Below the pieces are notes generated by a model. It saw only the letters and a list, made by a program, of their open reading frames with translations, was not told the origin of the DNA and did not search any database. A stretch of DNA of 43,048 nt from Candidatus Aminicenantota bacterium (lineage in GTDB: Bacteria > Acidobacteriota > Aminicenantia > Aminicenantales > UBA4085), in the NCBI GenBank assembly GCA_022866045.1, contig JALHTW010000320.1:1-43048 (forward strand), read 5' to 3'. Shown one piece after another: positions 1 through 8,766 of the stretch; the first letter of the stretch is position 1, and each line of letters opens with the position of its first letter. The position numbers and the translations under genes were made by a program.

Positions 1-249
1 CGCAAGCTCATCGATCAATACTACTCGGATAAAGGCAAATATCCGGCCTCCGTCCAGGCTCTTGTCGACGAAAATTATCTGAGGAAGATCCCCGTGGACC
101 CAATCACCGGGAAGGCCGATACTTGGCTCGAAGTCCAGGAGCAGCCGCTCGCGGACGAGATCGAGCCCGGACAGGTGTTCGGGATCGTGGACGTGCATTC
201 GGGTGCGGAAGGAAAAGGCCTGGACGGCACGCCCTTTAACACTTGGTAA
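1..249 (+). CDS. Type II secretion/type IV pilus-like pseudopilin (GspG-like), C-terminal part, truncated by window edge
   Basis: Frame 1 reads RKLIDQYYSDKGKYPASVQALVDENYLRKIPVDPITGKADTWLEV...FNTW*; the 'Y..KGKYP..L..LV...YLRKIP.DP.T' pattern is typical of GspG/pseudopilin C-terminal domains. Confidence 0.75.
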   Translation, partial: RKLIDQYYSDKGKYPASVQALVDENYLRKIPVDPITGKADTWLEVQEQPLADEIEPGQVFGIVDVHSGAEGKGLDGTPFNTW

Positions 250-785
250 TGAAGAGGAACGAGGGCTACACCATCATCATGCTGCTCGTAGCGGCATTCG
301 TCTTGGCCATCGGACTTCTTGTCGCAATTCCGGTCTGGCAGACTCAGATCCAGAGAGAGAACGAGGAAGAGCTCATCTTTCGCGGCAAGCAGTATGTCGA
401 AGCCATCCGGCTCTATCAGCAGAAAAATCCCGCTCAATTCCCGAAGACCCTGGAAGAGCTTTATAAAAAGCGCTATCTGCGGCGCCTCTATCCCGAGCCC
501 ATGACCAAGAACGGCAAATGGGACGTCATCCTCCAGCAGGAACGTCTGGCGCGCAGCGAACGCCCGGCAGGCCCATCCGGCGGCCTGCAGCTTCTCGTCG
601 TTCCTGAAGCGAACCTTTCCTCCATTGGAAACCCCCGCATCCTTGGCGTCGTGAGCTCCTCGGCCAAAAAGTCCATCCGCCTCTATAACGAGGAAAACGC
701 CTATAACAAGTGGCTGTTCTATTACGGCCAGGATCCCAAGGTCAAACCGGACATCGTCTATTACGGTCAAACTGAAAAGAAATGA
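249..785 (+). CDS. Pseudopilin-like protein (type II secretion/prepilin-like)
   Basis: ATG at 249 overlaps the previous stop; MKRNEGYTIIMLLVAAFVLAIGLLVAIPVW prepilin-like N-terminus, then 'YVEAIRLYQQKNPAQFPKTLEELYKKRYLRRLYPEPMT'. Confidence 0.65.
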   Translation: MKRNEGYTIIMLLVAAFVLAIGLLVAIPVWQTQIQRENEEELIFRGKQYVEAIRLYQQKNPAQFPKTLEELYKKRYLRRLYPEPMTKNGKWDVILQQERLARSERPAGPSGGLQLLVVPEANLSSIGNPRILGVVSSSAKKSIRLYNEENAYNKWLFYYGQDPKVKPDIVYYGQTEKK

Positions 786-1921
786 AGGATTCTCTTCTCA
801 TCGTCGCCGGGGAAAAATCCGGAGAAAATTACGGCGCATCCGTTGTCCGACGTTTTCGAGAGATGGATCCCGAGGCGCGTTTCTTCGGCATCGGCGGGAC
901 AAAGATGGCGGCCGAAGGAGTGGATATTCTCTTCCCGATGGAGGACTTGGCCGTGGTCGGTGTCTTTGAGATCCTCTCCCAACTTCCCCGGATCAGGAAG
1001 ATTTTCTCCCGGATCCAGGACGAGATCAAAGCCCGCCGGCCGGCCGCCGCGGTTCTCATCGATTCTCCGGATTTCAACCTGCGCCTCGCCAAAAAACTCC
1101 ATAAGCTCGGAGTGCCCGTTCTTTACTACATCAGCCCGACCGTGTGGGCATGGAGAAAGGGGCGGCTCAAGACCATCAAAAAATACGTCCGCCAAATGTG
1201 CCTCATCTTTCCGTTCGAGGAAGACATTTATAAAAAAGAAGGCATCCCGGCGCGCTTCGTCGGCCACCCCCTCCTCGAAAGGGTCAAAACGGCTTTCGGA
1301 AAAGCGGAATTTATCGAGAGATACGGTCTCGACTCCGGCCAAAAACTGATCACTGTGCTGCCGGGGAGCCGGCGGAGCGAGATCCGTTTTCATATGCCCG
1401 TCCTGATCGAGGCTCTGCAGAAGATCCGGCATGAAGTCCCAGTCCAATTCGTCCTGGCCTTGGCCGAAGGCCTTGATCCCGATGCTTTTCGATCGCTCAT
1501 CCCTCTAAATTCTCCCCCCATCAAGGTCCTCCGCGAAAATACTTACGAAGCCATGGCCGCCGCCGACCTCGTCCTGTCGGCCTGTGGAACAGCCAACCTG
1601 GAGGCGGCTCTGCTCGAAATCCCGCTCATCGCATTTTATAGGCTTTCATCCCTCACCTATTGGGCCGGCCTGAAACTCGTCAAGATCAGAAATTACAGCA
1701 TCGTCAACATTCTGGCCGGCGAAAATATCGTCCCCGAACTCATCCAGCGCGACTTCACGGCGGACAACGTCTTCCATGAGGCCATGACAGTCCTCGAATC
1801 CGAAGACATCCGGTCTGCCATGAGATCGCAGTTTCGCCGGATCAGGTCCCTTCTGGGAAGCGCTTCGGCCTCCCGGAACGTGGCTCTCGAGCTTGAAGCA
1901 TTAGTCCGGCATTTGAGTTGA
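782..1921 (+). CDS. lpxB: Lipid-A-disaccharide synthase
   Basis: MKDSLLIVAGEKSGENYGASVVRRF...FFGIGGTKMAAEGVD...YISPTVWAWRKGRLKTIKKYV...FVGHPLLERV...LPGSRRSEI; characteristic LpxB motifs. Confidence 0.95.
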   Translation: MKDSLLIVAGEKSGENYGASVVRRFREMDPEARFFGIGGTKMAAEGVDILFPMEDLAVVGVFEILSQLPRIRKIFSRIQDEIKARRPAAAVLIDSPDFNLRLAKKLHKLGVPVLYYISPTVWAWRKGRLKTIKKYVRQMCLIFPFEEDIYKKEGIPARFVGHPLLERVKTAFGKAEFIERYGLDSGQKLITVLPGSRRSEIRFHMPVLIEALQKIRHEVPVQFVLALAEGLDPDAFRSLIPLNSPPIKVLRENTYEAMAAADLVLSACGTANLEAALLEIPLIAFYRLSSLTYWAGLKLVKIRNYSIVNILAGENIVPELIQRDFTADNVFHEAMTVLESEDIRSAMRSQFRRIRSLLGSASASRNVALELEALVRHLS

Positions 1922-1984
1922 GCCGGCACTCGGGCAAGGGAATTCCTCGCCGACGAATGAACCTTGGCTCCCGCACAACGCCTA

Positions 1985-2746
1985 TTATCTGTTGGCCTTG
2001 GCCGCACTGATGGGCGGCAGGTAAGGAAGGATATCGGCTTCGGCTGTCCGGATGTCCTCGACGGTGTCGATCTCAATCGCTTTGTACTTCCCCACATCCA
2101 CGCCATAGATATCGCCGCCGCGGTCGATGACTTCCTGGAAAGCGGCCTCGTAGAACTCGTTCACATTCTTTTCGATAACAATCTTGCGATCGATAACGGC
2201 GAAAAGCAATTCGAGTCCGGCCGGCCCGAATTTTTCGATGCCGATCGATTCTCCGATGGCTTGGGAAGACGGCACGTCCTTGCCGATCTCAAGGATGCGG
2301 CCGCGGCCATCAACGGTCACTTTGATCTCCTCCCCGCCCAGGATGATGTTTGTCTTGACAGCCAGGCAGTCGGCATGGCCGGAATCGAGAAGGGCTTCGA
2401 GGATCTTCCCATCAAAAATGATATCGCTGTCGAGAAGGAGCATCCCGCTGCGGAAGACCTCTTCCTTGGCCAGCCAGAGCGAGTAGATATTGTTCGTCGC
2501 AGCGTAGACGTCGTTGTGGATGAATGTCAGGCGAAGTTCGGGAAATTTTTCGGCGGCATAGCGCCGGACGAGAGGGGCGAGATATCCGGTCACAATCACA
2601 ATCTCTTCGATCCCGGCCGCCGAAAGATTGTCCAGCGTTCGTCCAAGGATGGCCTCCCCGCCGATGGGAAGAAGACATTTCGGCTTGTCGTTGGTGAGAG
2701 GTCGGAGGCGGGAAGATGTGCCCGCGGCGAGGATGACGCCTTTCAT
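1985..2746 (-). CDS. Sugar-phosphate/choline-phosphate-type nucleotidyltransferase (LicC-like NTP transferase)
   Basis: MKGVILAAGTSSRLRPLTNDKPKCLLPIGGEAILGRTLDNL N-terminal NTP-transferase signature; 'NVNEFYEAAFQEVIDRG...KAIEIDTVEDI' C-terminus as in cytidylyltransferases. Confidence 0.8.
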   Translation of the reverse strand: MKGVILAAGTSSRLRPLTNDKPKCLLPIGGEAILGRTLDNLSAAGIEEIVIVTGYLAPLVRRYAAEKFPELRLTFIHNDVYAATNNIYSLWLAKEEVFRSGMLLLDSDIIFDGKILEALLDSGHADCLAVKTNIILGGEEIKVTVDGRGRILEIGKDVPSSQAIGESIGIEKFGPAGLELLFAVIDRKIVIEKNVNEFYEAAFQEVIDRGGDIYGVDVGKYKAIEIDTVEDIRTAEADILPYLPPISAAKANR

Positions 2747-3633
2747 GAAGCCGCTTCCTCGGCAAGGTTATGGTCGATCCTGTTCTGGATAACGAACATG
2801 ACCGCCGTCCAGAGATTGCCGACGACGATCAGCCCCCAGAAATAGAAGTCGATCCGGCCGAGAAGCGTCGAGACGATCAGCAGCGTGCCGCCGGTCGTCG
2901 AGCCGAGGAACGTCCAGCCGCGCAGGGCAGCCTTGTTCTTCCGGGACAATTCTTCTTCGTTGAACTTTTTGACAGGCTTAGCGCTCGTCCACTGGAACGT
3001 CAGCTTTTTCTGGAGGTTCAAATACCAGAGATACATGCCGATAGCCGCCTTGCGCAAATTCTTTCCTTTATGAGCCTTGAGCGCATCCAGTTCTTCTTTA
3101 AAGCTCTCGTAGTCCTCGTCCTTGACATGCGAGGAAGAGCCCAGGACATAATCGATGAAGCGGTTCCGGTAGTAATCGAGCGTGACCGAGTGGAAAATAT
3201 TGCTCAGCCCAGCCGCCGCGACGAGCAACCACCACGCCTCCTCCGGTTGTCCCGATTCAGGGGCGAGGCCGAGGCCGATCCCGAGATAGATCGACAGGCT
3301 GACGACATAATCGATCATGCCGTCAAGGATCCGGCCCATCCGAGTCCCGTTCTTCTTGAGCCGGGCGAGCTGGCCGTCGGCGCAGTCGAAGACGATGCAC
3401 ACCCCGTAGAGAACGGCGCCTAAAATGACGGCCGAGCGGTGGCCGAACCCGAAGCTAATGCCTCCGAGGATGCCGATGAACATGGAGAACACGGTGAGCT
3501 GATTGGGCGTGATGTTCGTCCGGTAGACGGCCTTAACCAGGGCAAAAGCCAGCGGCCGGTAAAGATAGAGGTCGAGAATCTCCTCGACTTCGACGTGCTT
3601 CAGAGATCTTTTGTAGTCAGCGATGATGCTCAA
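2743..3633 (-). CDS. CDP-alcohol phosphatidyltransferase family membrane protein
   Basis: DCADGQLARLKKNGTRMGRILDGMIDYV matches the CDP-OH-P transferase motif DG(x2)AR(x8)G(x3)D(x3)D; several TM stretches; likely TTG start overlapping upstream stop. Confidence 0.85.
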   Translation of the reverse strand: MSIIADYKRSLKHVEVEEILDLYLYRPLAFALVKAVYRTNITPNQLTVFSMFIGILGGISFGFGHRSAVILGAVLYGVCIVFDCADGQLARLKKNGTRMGRILDGMIDYVVSLSIYLGIGLGLAPESGQPEEAWWLLVAAAGLSNIFHSVTLDYYRNRFIDYVLGSSSHVKDEDYESFKEELDALKAHKGKNLRKAAIGMYLWYLNLQKKLTFQWTSAKPVKKFNEEELSRKNKAALRGWTFLGSTTGGTLLIVSTLLGRIDFYFWGLIVVGNLWTAVMFVIQNRIDHNLAEEAAS

Positions 3634-4679
3634 AGAATTTTTTTCTCCGTGGCGAACGCCCGGATCTCTTCGATCAGCCTCCGGTTCTGCTCCTGCGTCC
3701 CGATCGTGATCCTGACGCAGTTCTCCAGATGGGCCTCGTTGAAGAATTTGATTGTCATTTTTTTCTGGGCGAGATGGTCCTTCAAGGCCGCTTTCCACTG
3801 GGCCGGAACGTCGGCCAGGATGAAATTGGCGTCCGACCGATAAGCTTTGAATCCCGGGATGCGCCCCAGCTCGCGGTAATACGTTTCCTTGTCCTGGACC
3901 ATCTTCCGTCCGATGTCGGTATAGTAATCGCGGGAATCGAGCGCCGCCAAGGCCAGCCGCTCGGAAAGACGGTTGTAGCCGAGATAGCGGGCGCTGTATT
4001 GAGAAAGGAGGGTTAAGTTCTTGCCCAGGAAGGCGAATCCGATCCGGATGCCGGCCAGGGCATAGTACTTGGAGAACGTGCGGATGATGATCAGGTTAGG
4101 AAATTCGCTAATGAGATCTTTGATGTCATTCGTCTGCCGGCTGGCGAATCCCCAGTAGGCTTCATCCAGGACGATAACCGCGTTTGTCGTTTTCCTCAGG
4201 ATGGTGCCGAGGTCCGTAAAATTGAGCGAGTTCCCGGTTGGATTGTTGGGCGAACTGATGAGGATGAGCCTGGGCTTGTGCTGCGCCGCCACCCGCAAAA
4301 GGCTCTCAACATCATAGGCAAAGGAATCCGCGCCGGGCACGATGGGATACTCGACCGAGATGCCTCCTTTTTCGCTGGCGATGGACTTGTAATACCACCA
4401 AGAATGCGTCGGGATCAGGATCGTCTCATCCTTGGCCAGGTAGCAGTGGACGGCCTGCTTGAGGAGATCCTCGGCTCCGTATCCAAGGAGAACACTATTT
4501 TCCGGAACCCCGAACTCTTTCGCCAGGCGTTCCGAGAGGACGCTTTTTACGCCCCGCACAAAATCCTTGGAATACCAGCTGAAGTACTCGAGGGTCGAAG
4601 TTCTCAGGACCTCGTAGCAGGCGGGCGCCGGGCCGTAATTGTTTTCATTGCGGTCCAGATAAGTGATTTCCTCCGGCAT
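3630..4679 (-). CDS. PLP-dependent aminotransferase, HisC/CobD-like (class I/II)
   Basis: LISSPNNPTGNSLNF, VIVLDEAYWGF, RTFSKYYALAGIRIGF (PLP lysine) motifs; HisC/threonine-phosphate decarboxylase-like fold family. Confidence 0.85.
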   Translation of the reverse strand: MPEEITYLDRNENNYGPAPACYEVLRTSTLEYFSWYSKDFVRGVKSVLSERLAKEFGVPENSVLLGYGAEDLLKQAVHCYLAKDETILIPTHSWWYYKSIASEKGGISVEYPIVPGADSFAYDVESLLRVAAQHKPRLILISSPNNPTGNSLNFTDLGTILRKTTNAVIVLDEAYWGFASRQTNDIKDLISEFPNLIIIRTFSKYYALAGIRIGFAFLGKNLTLLSQYSARYLGYNRLSERLALAALDSRDYYTDIGRKMVQDKETYYRELGRIPGFKAYRSDANFILADVPAQWKAALKDHLAQKKMTIKFFNEAHLENCVRITIGTQEQNRRLIEEIRAFATEKKIL

Positions 4680-4776
4680 GATTGATCTCCCTTTCTTGAT
4701 CTATCAAGCATCGATATTTAAGTCCGCGAAATGTCCGGGCTTCTTGATCCAAAAGTCCGCTCAATTACGTCGGCGT

Positions 4777-4805
4777 ATTATACACATTCGGAAAGGACAA
4801 TTCAA
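4777..4805 (-). promoter_or_regulatory. Sigma70-type promoter for the minus-strand aminotransferase operon
   Basis: Minus strand reads TTGAAT - 17 nt - TATAAT. Confidence 0.6.
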
Positions 4806-4898
4806 CAAATCAAGGATGGCCAGAAAACACAGGCTTGAAATCGCGGGTCAAAAATTGTAAGTTTGAAGGAGTTTCGAAGGCAATGAAAAGGAGGACCG

Positions 4899-5405
4899 AT
4901 GAAAAGATTATTCGCGATGGGACTGGCCTTGGCGTTCGCCGGAGGCCTGGCCTTCGGGCAGGCGGACGAGATCCTCAAGCTCAAGGAAAAAATCATCGAG
5001 CTCCAGAATAAAGGAGAGCTCGGCTTCAGGAACTTCAACCTCTGTTCGAACATCTTGGGATTCGGGTCCTATGTCCCGCTCCCGGAATCCGTCATCAAAA
5101 AGGACGAGAAGTTACAGCTGTATTACGAACCCATGAATGTGTTTACGAGCAAACGCGAGGGCCTGTACGAGATATGGTACACGCAGGACATGGTCCTCCT
5201 GAAGCCGAACGGCGAAGTCCTCCAGGAATGGAAAGATATCCTCAGCTTCAACTATACATCGAAAGCCCCGGTCCTGGACCTCTACGCGACGAACTCGCTG
5301 GACTTGGCCGGCCTGGCTCCGGGAAAATACAAATTCAAAGCGGTTTTAAGAGACAAACTGAAGAATAAGGAAGTCAGCAAGACGATCGATTTCACGATCC
5401 GATAA
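4899..5405 (+). CDS. Secreted protein of unknown function
   Basis: Good RBS (aaggagg) and Sec-like signal peptide MKRLFAMGLALAFAGGLAFGQA; continuous 168-aa ORF. Confidence 0.7.
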   Translation: MKRLFAMGLALAFAGGLAFGQADEILKLKEKIIELQNKGELGFRNFNLCSNILGFGSYVPLPESVIKKDEKLQLYYEPMNVFTSKREGLYEIWYTQDMVLLKPNGEVLQEWKDILSFNYTSKAPVLDLYATNSLDLAGLAPGKYKFKAVLRDKLKNKEVSKTIDFTIR

Positions 5406-5424
5406 AATCCACGGGGATGCAGAA

Positions 5425-5505
5425 AATTCGGTGACAGACACTGAGTTCACATGACATTTCAGGAAAAGATCATTGACTTCTGAATGCGGAGTCTGTCATC
5501 GAATT
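5425..5505. repeat. Inverted repeat/hairpin between convergent genes
   Basis: aattcggtgacagacac (5425-5441) versus gagtctgtcatcgaatt (5489-5505), nearly perfect 17-nt inverted repeat. Confidence 0.55.
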
Positions 5506-5957
5506 ATTGGCAGAGTAAACTCCAGCCGATCGAAAAGCTTGAGGCCGAGACTGTCAGCGGCGCCGGCCGCAAGCTCAAGCACATAGAAGCCCGGCCGTTC
5601 CGGAGAATACGAAGGACAAGGGTCCTCCTTGCACGGGGGGACGTTCCGGGCAATGTGGACGATCCTTCGGTCCTTATTGATCCAGAGCATATCCAGGGAG
5701 ATCAGAGTATTCTTCATCCAGAAGGAATAGAGTCCTTCCTCCTCGAACACGAACAACATTCCCTGGTCGGGCAGGAGCTTCTCCCGGAACATCAGCCCCC
5801 GCTGCCGTTCCTCGTCCGTGACGGCGAGCTCGGCCGTAACCGATTTGCCGTCGGGAAGATAGATCTTGATGAATTTATCACGTCGTTCCGACTGGCAAAA
5901 AAGCAAGCCTCCGGCCAGGAGGAGAAGGAGAGTTAGGATCTGGATTTTTTTATTCAT
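5496..5957 (-). CDS. DUF192 family exported protein
   Basis: VTAELAVTDEERQRGLMFREKLLPDQGMLFVFEEEGLYSFWMKNTLISLDMLWI is a typical DUF192 signature; N-terminal signal sequence. Confidence 0.85.
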   Translation of the reverse strand: MNKKIQILTLLLLLAGGLLFCQSERRDKFIKIYLPDGKSVTAELAVTDEERQRGLMFREKLLPDQGMLFVFEEEGLYSFWMKNTLISLDMLWINKDRRIVHIARNVPPCKEDPCPSYSPERPGFYVLELAAGAADSLGLKLFDRLEFTLPIIR

Positions 5958-6002
5958 TGTAAATCCTCATGACTATTATAAACTTTCCCGCCGCGAAAAT
6001 AA

Positions 6003-6037
6003 TCCCCCTCTCCCCCTTTAGAAAAGGGTGGAGAGGG
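6003..6037. repeat. GC-rich imperfect palindrome, related to the one at 30097-30135
   Basis: ccccctctcccccTTTAGAAAAgggtggagaggg; arms pair with one bulge. Confidence 0.5.
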
Positions 6038-6087
6038 CCGGATTTATCAGTCTTTTGGGCAGGCCCAGGTCCGCCTGCCGATTTTTA

Positions 6088-6720
6088 TTAATGCAGCGAA
6101 ACGAGGGGGACGAACCGGACGGGCAATAGCCGCGTCTCTTTGAACGTCTTCTCTTCCCGCCGGACCAGGACGAGCTCCTGATAATCCACACCGACAGGAA
6201 TGATCATCCGGCCGCCGACTTGGAGCTGTTCTTGAAGGACTTTGGGCACAGAGCCGGGAGCTGCCGTGACCATGATGGCGTCGTAAGGAGCGAAATCCTT
6301 CCAGCCTCTTGTTCCGTCGCCGATCTTGAACTGAATATTGACATACCCCAGGCTTTTCAAAACGTCCTGAGCGCGCTGAGATAAAGTGGAGACGACTTCG
6401 ATCGTGAAAACATCCTTGACGATCTCGGCCAAAACGGCGGTCTGGTATCCTGAGCCTGTCCCCACCTCAAGGACTCTTTCGGCTCCTCCGAGTTCCAAAA
6501 TTTCGGTCATATAAGCAACGATATAAGGCTGGGAAATGGTCTGCCCTGCCCCGATCGGAAGCGGCCCATCTGCGTAAGCGGAATCCCTCAACTCTTCGGG
6601 GACGAAAAAATGCCGCGGAACTTTGCCCATAGCATCAAGGACTTTCGCGTTCTTGATGCCGCGGCCGGCGATCTGGACTTCGACCATCTTCTCCCGGAGG
6701 GAGGAAAAATCGTTGCGCAT
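6088..6720 (-). CDS. pcm: Protein-L-isoaspartate O-methyltransferase
   Basis: VPRHFFVPEELRDSAYADGPLPIGAGQTISQPYIVAYMTEILEL...VLEVGTGSGYQTAVLAEIV. Confidence 0.95.
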   Translation of the reverse strand: MRNDFSSLREKMVEVQIAGRGIKNAKVLDAMGKVPRHFFVPEELRDSAYADGPLPIGAGQTISQPYIVAYMTEILELGGAERVLEVGTGSGYQTAVLAEIVKDVFTIEVVSTLSQRAQDVLKSLGYVNIQFKIGDGTRGWKDFAPYDAIMVTAAPGSVPKVLQEQLQVGGRMIIPVGVDYQELVLVRREEKTFKETRLLPVRFVPLVSLH

Positions 6721-6726
6721 TCTGTT

Positions 6727-8241
6727 TTAATAGGCTCGGGCGAAATAGACTAGAGCTTTCGCTTCTTTGCCGCAGCAGACGCAGGCGCCATGAACGGGTT
6801 TGTCTTTAATCTCGAGGGGAATGAGGCGGATCGTGGCCATGGTTTCGTCCTTGATTTTGTCTTCGCAAGCCTCGCCGCCGCACCAGAGGCTTTTCACGAA
6901 TCCTCGCTTCGTATCCAGGATGTCCTTGAACTCGTCATAGGTGCGGGCCTCGTGGGTATTTTGTGCTTGGAACGTGAAGGCCTCTTGATAGAGCGAGGCT
7001 TGAATGTCTTCAAGCAAGGCGGGCACTTTGGCCCCAAGAGCATCCAGCGGCAACGTTTCCCTTTTCATGGTGTCCCGCCGGACAAGAACGGCCTGGCCGG
7101 ATTTGACATCCCGCGGGCCGATCTCGATCCGGAGAGGGACACCCCGCATCTCATGTTCCGCGAATTTCCAGCCGGGCGTGAATTCTTCGCGGGTATCCAG
7201 GTAGACCCGGACCCCCGCCTTCTTCAGAATTTCTTCGGCAGCGAGGGCCGCCGGGATGACGGTTTCTTTCCAGTTGCCCAAAGAGATGGGGACGATGACG
7301 ACCTGGATCGGAGCAACATGGGGAGGCAATCGAAGCCCGGAATCGTCGCCGTGGGACATGATCAGAGCGCCGACGAGCCGCGTCGAAACGCCCCAGGACG
7401 TCTGCCAGACGTATTGGAGTTTCTGGCCGCGATCCTCGAAGCGGATATCGAACACCTTGGAGAAATGCTGGCCCAGGTTATGGGAAGTCCCCATTTGAAG
7501 CGCTTTTCCGTCCGACATCAGGCCCTCGATGGCGTAGGTTTCCTGGGCGCCGGCGAATTTCTCCCGCCAGGTCTTCCGTCCGGCGAGGACGGGGATGGCA
7601 AGCTCGGTCTCCACGAATTCCTTATACATAGCCAGGATCAAAAGCGTTTCTTTCTGCGCTTCCTCGTAGGTTTCGTGGCAGGTATGGCCTTCCTGCCATA
7701 AGAACTCTGTCGTCCTCAAAAACGGCCGCGTGACTTTCTCCCAACGGACGATGTTGGCCCACTGATTGATCAGGACGGGCAGGTCACGCCAGGATTTAAT
7801 CCACTTCGAATACATATGACCGATGATCGCTTCCGAGGTCGGGCGGACGGCCAGCCTTTCTTCCAGCTCCTCTTTCCCCCCGACGGTAACCCAGGCTACT
7901 TGAGGTGAAAATCCCTCGACGTGCTCTGCTTCTTTTTGGAGGAAGCTCTCTGGAATGAACAGGGGGAAATAGGCATTGACATGACCCGCGGCCTTGATTC
8001 TCTGATCCATCAGCCGCTGGATGTGCTCCCAGATCGCGTAGCCGTACGGCCGGATGACCATCATGCCCTTCATCGGGGCATAATCGGCGAGTTCCGTTTT
8101 TTGGATGATTTCGACATACCAACGTGAGAAATCTTCGGTTTTCGGCGTGATCTGTTTGACCAATCGTTCGTCTTTGCTCACGATGCACTCCGGAGTTGAA
8201 ATCTGCGGGATCATTCTATCGTCCACCCCCTCTTTTGTCAA
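6727..8241 (-). CDS. proS: Prolyl-tRNA synthetase (archaeal/eukaryotic-like type)
   Basis: DFSRWYVEIIQKTELADYAPMKGMMVIRPYGYAIWE...RPTSEAIIGHMYSKWI...FLWQEGHTCHET...C-terminal Cys-rich region and ...FARAY terminus. Confidence 0.95.
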   Translation of the reverse strand: MTKEGVDDRMIPQISTPECIVSKDERLVKQITPKTEDFSRWYVEIIQKTELADYAPMKGMMVIRPYGYAIWEHIQRLMDQRIKAAGHVNAYFPLFIPESFLQKEAEHVEGFSPQVAWVTVGGKEELEERLAVRPTSEAIIGHMYSKWIKSWRDLPVLINQWANIVRWEKVTRPFLRTTEFLWQEGHTCHETYEEAQKETLLILAMYKEFVETELAIPVLAGRKTWREKFAGAQETYAIEGLMSDGKALQMGTSHNLGQHFSKVFDIRFEDRGQKLQYVWQTSWGVSTRLVGALIMSHGDDSGLRLPPHVAPIQVVIVPISLGNWKETVIPAALAAEEILKKAGVRVYLDTREEFTPGWKFAEHEMRGVPLRIEIGPRDVKSGQAVLVRRDTMKRETLPLDALGAKVPALLEDIQASLYQEAFTFQAQNTHEARTYDEFKDILDTKRGFVKSLWCGGEACEDKIKDETMATIRLIPLEIKDKPVHGACVCCGKEAKALVYFARAY

Positions 8242-8313
8242 CTTCGGCCGGGGCCAAAGAGCGGAAGAGAAGAAATCTCCTTAGAAAATGTCAGGTCCTT
8301 CAAGCGAGAAGAA

Positions 8314-8499
8314 TTAACCTGAATTATTCATAAATTGCTTCGTTTCCTCGAGAAGAATATTCGCAGATAGCGCCGAATTCAAGACAAGGGGGACACGATC
8401 CCAAATTCCGGAGAATTTGGGTCATGTCCCCGAATTCGGCACCCGTCCGCAAATTCACAACCGGGAGAGATAACGTAATTCATGAATAATTCAGATTAA
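8314..8499. mobile_element. MITE/REP-like non-autonomous palindromic element, copy 1
   Basis: 23-bp TIRs TTAACCTGAATTATTCATAAATT (8314-8336) and AATTCATGAATAATTCAGATTAA (8477-8499); central palindrome GGGGACACGATCCCAAATTC-CGGA-GAATTTGGGTCATGTCCCC; second copy at 42750-42934. Confidence 0.75.
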
Positions 8500-8650
8500 T
8501 AAACTTGGCTCGAATAGGCAGATTTCCCATTTGATTTTTTTCGATTCCATGATCGGATAACCTCCAAACCGGAGAGGGGCATGGACTGGGGTTTCTCTGA
8601 TCAAATGGACTGTAAAAGTTAATTCATCAGGAAGGAGTATCCCAGCCGAC

Positions 8651-8707
8651 AAGGAGGTGAGGCCCTAAAATCCGAATATCACCCCTTTTTTCATCCAAAG
8701 GGGTGAT
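8651..8707 (+). promoter_or_regulatory. Possible structured 5' leader of the PilZ-like gene
   Basis: 11-bp perfect stem ATCACCCCTTT(8678-8688)/AAAGGGGTGAT(8697-8707) with 8-nt loop, plus AAGGAGGTGA (8651-8660) which can pair with the same left arm. Confidence 0.35.
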
Positions 8708-8766
8708 TGACCCCCTTCAAAGGCCGTGGCATTGTATCGGCGAAGCTTATGAAAAAGGAAGCGAGA

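Noticed and set aside
6727-8241. proS of archaeal/eukaryotic type as evidence of recent horizontal transfer
   Set aside because: This ProS type is widespread in several bacterial phyla, so it is not evidence of a recent transfer without a phylogeny
8500-8766. c-di-GMP (GEMM) riboswitch upstream of the PilZ-like gene
   Set aside because: Tempting from context, but the conserved GCACAGGGCAAACC and GGCCUAAACC-type core motifs are not present
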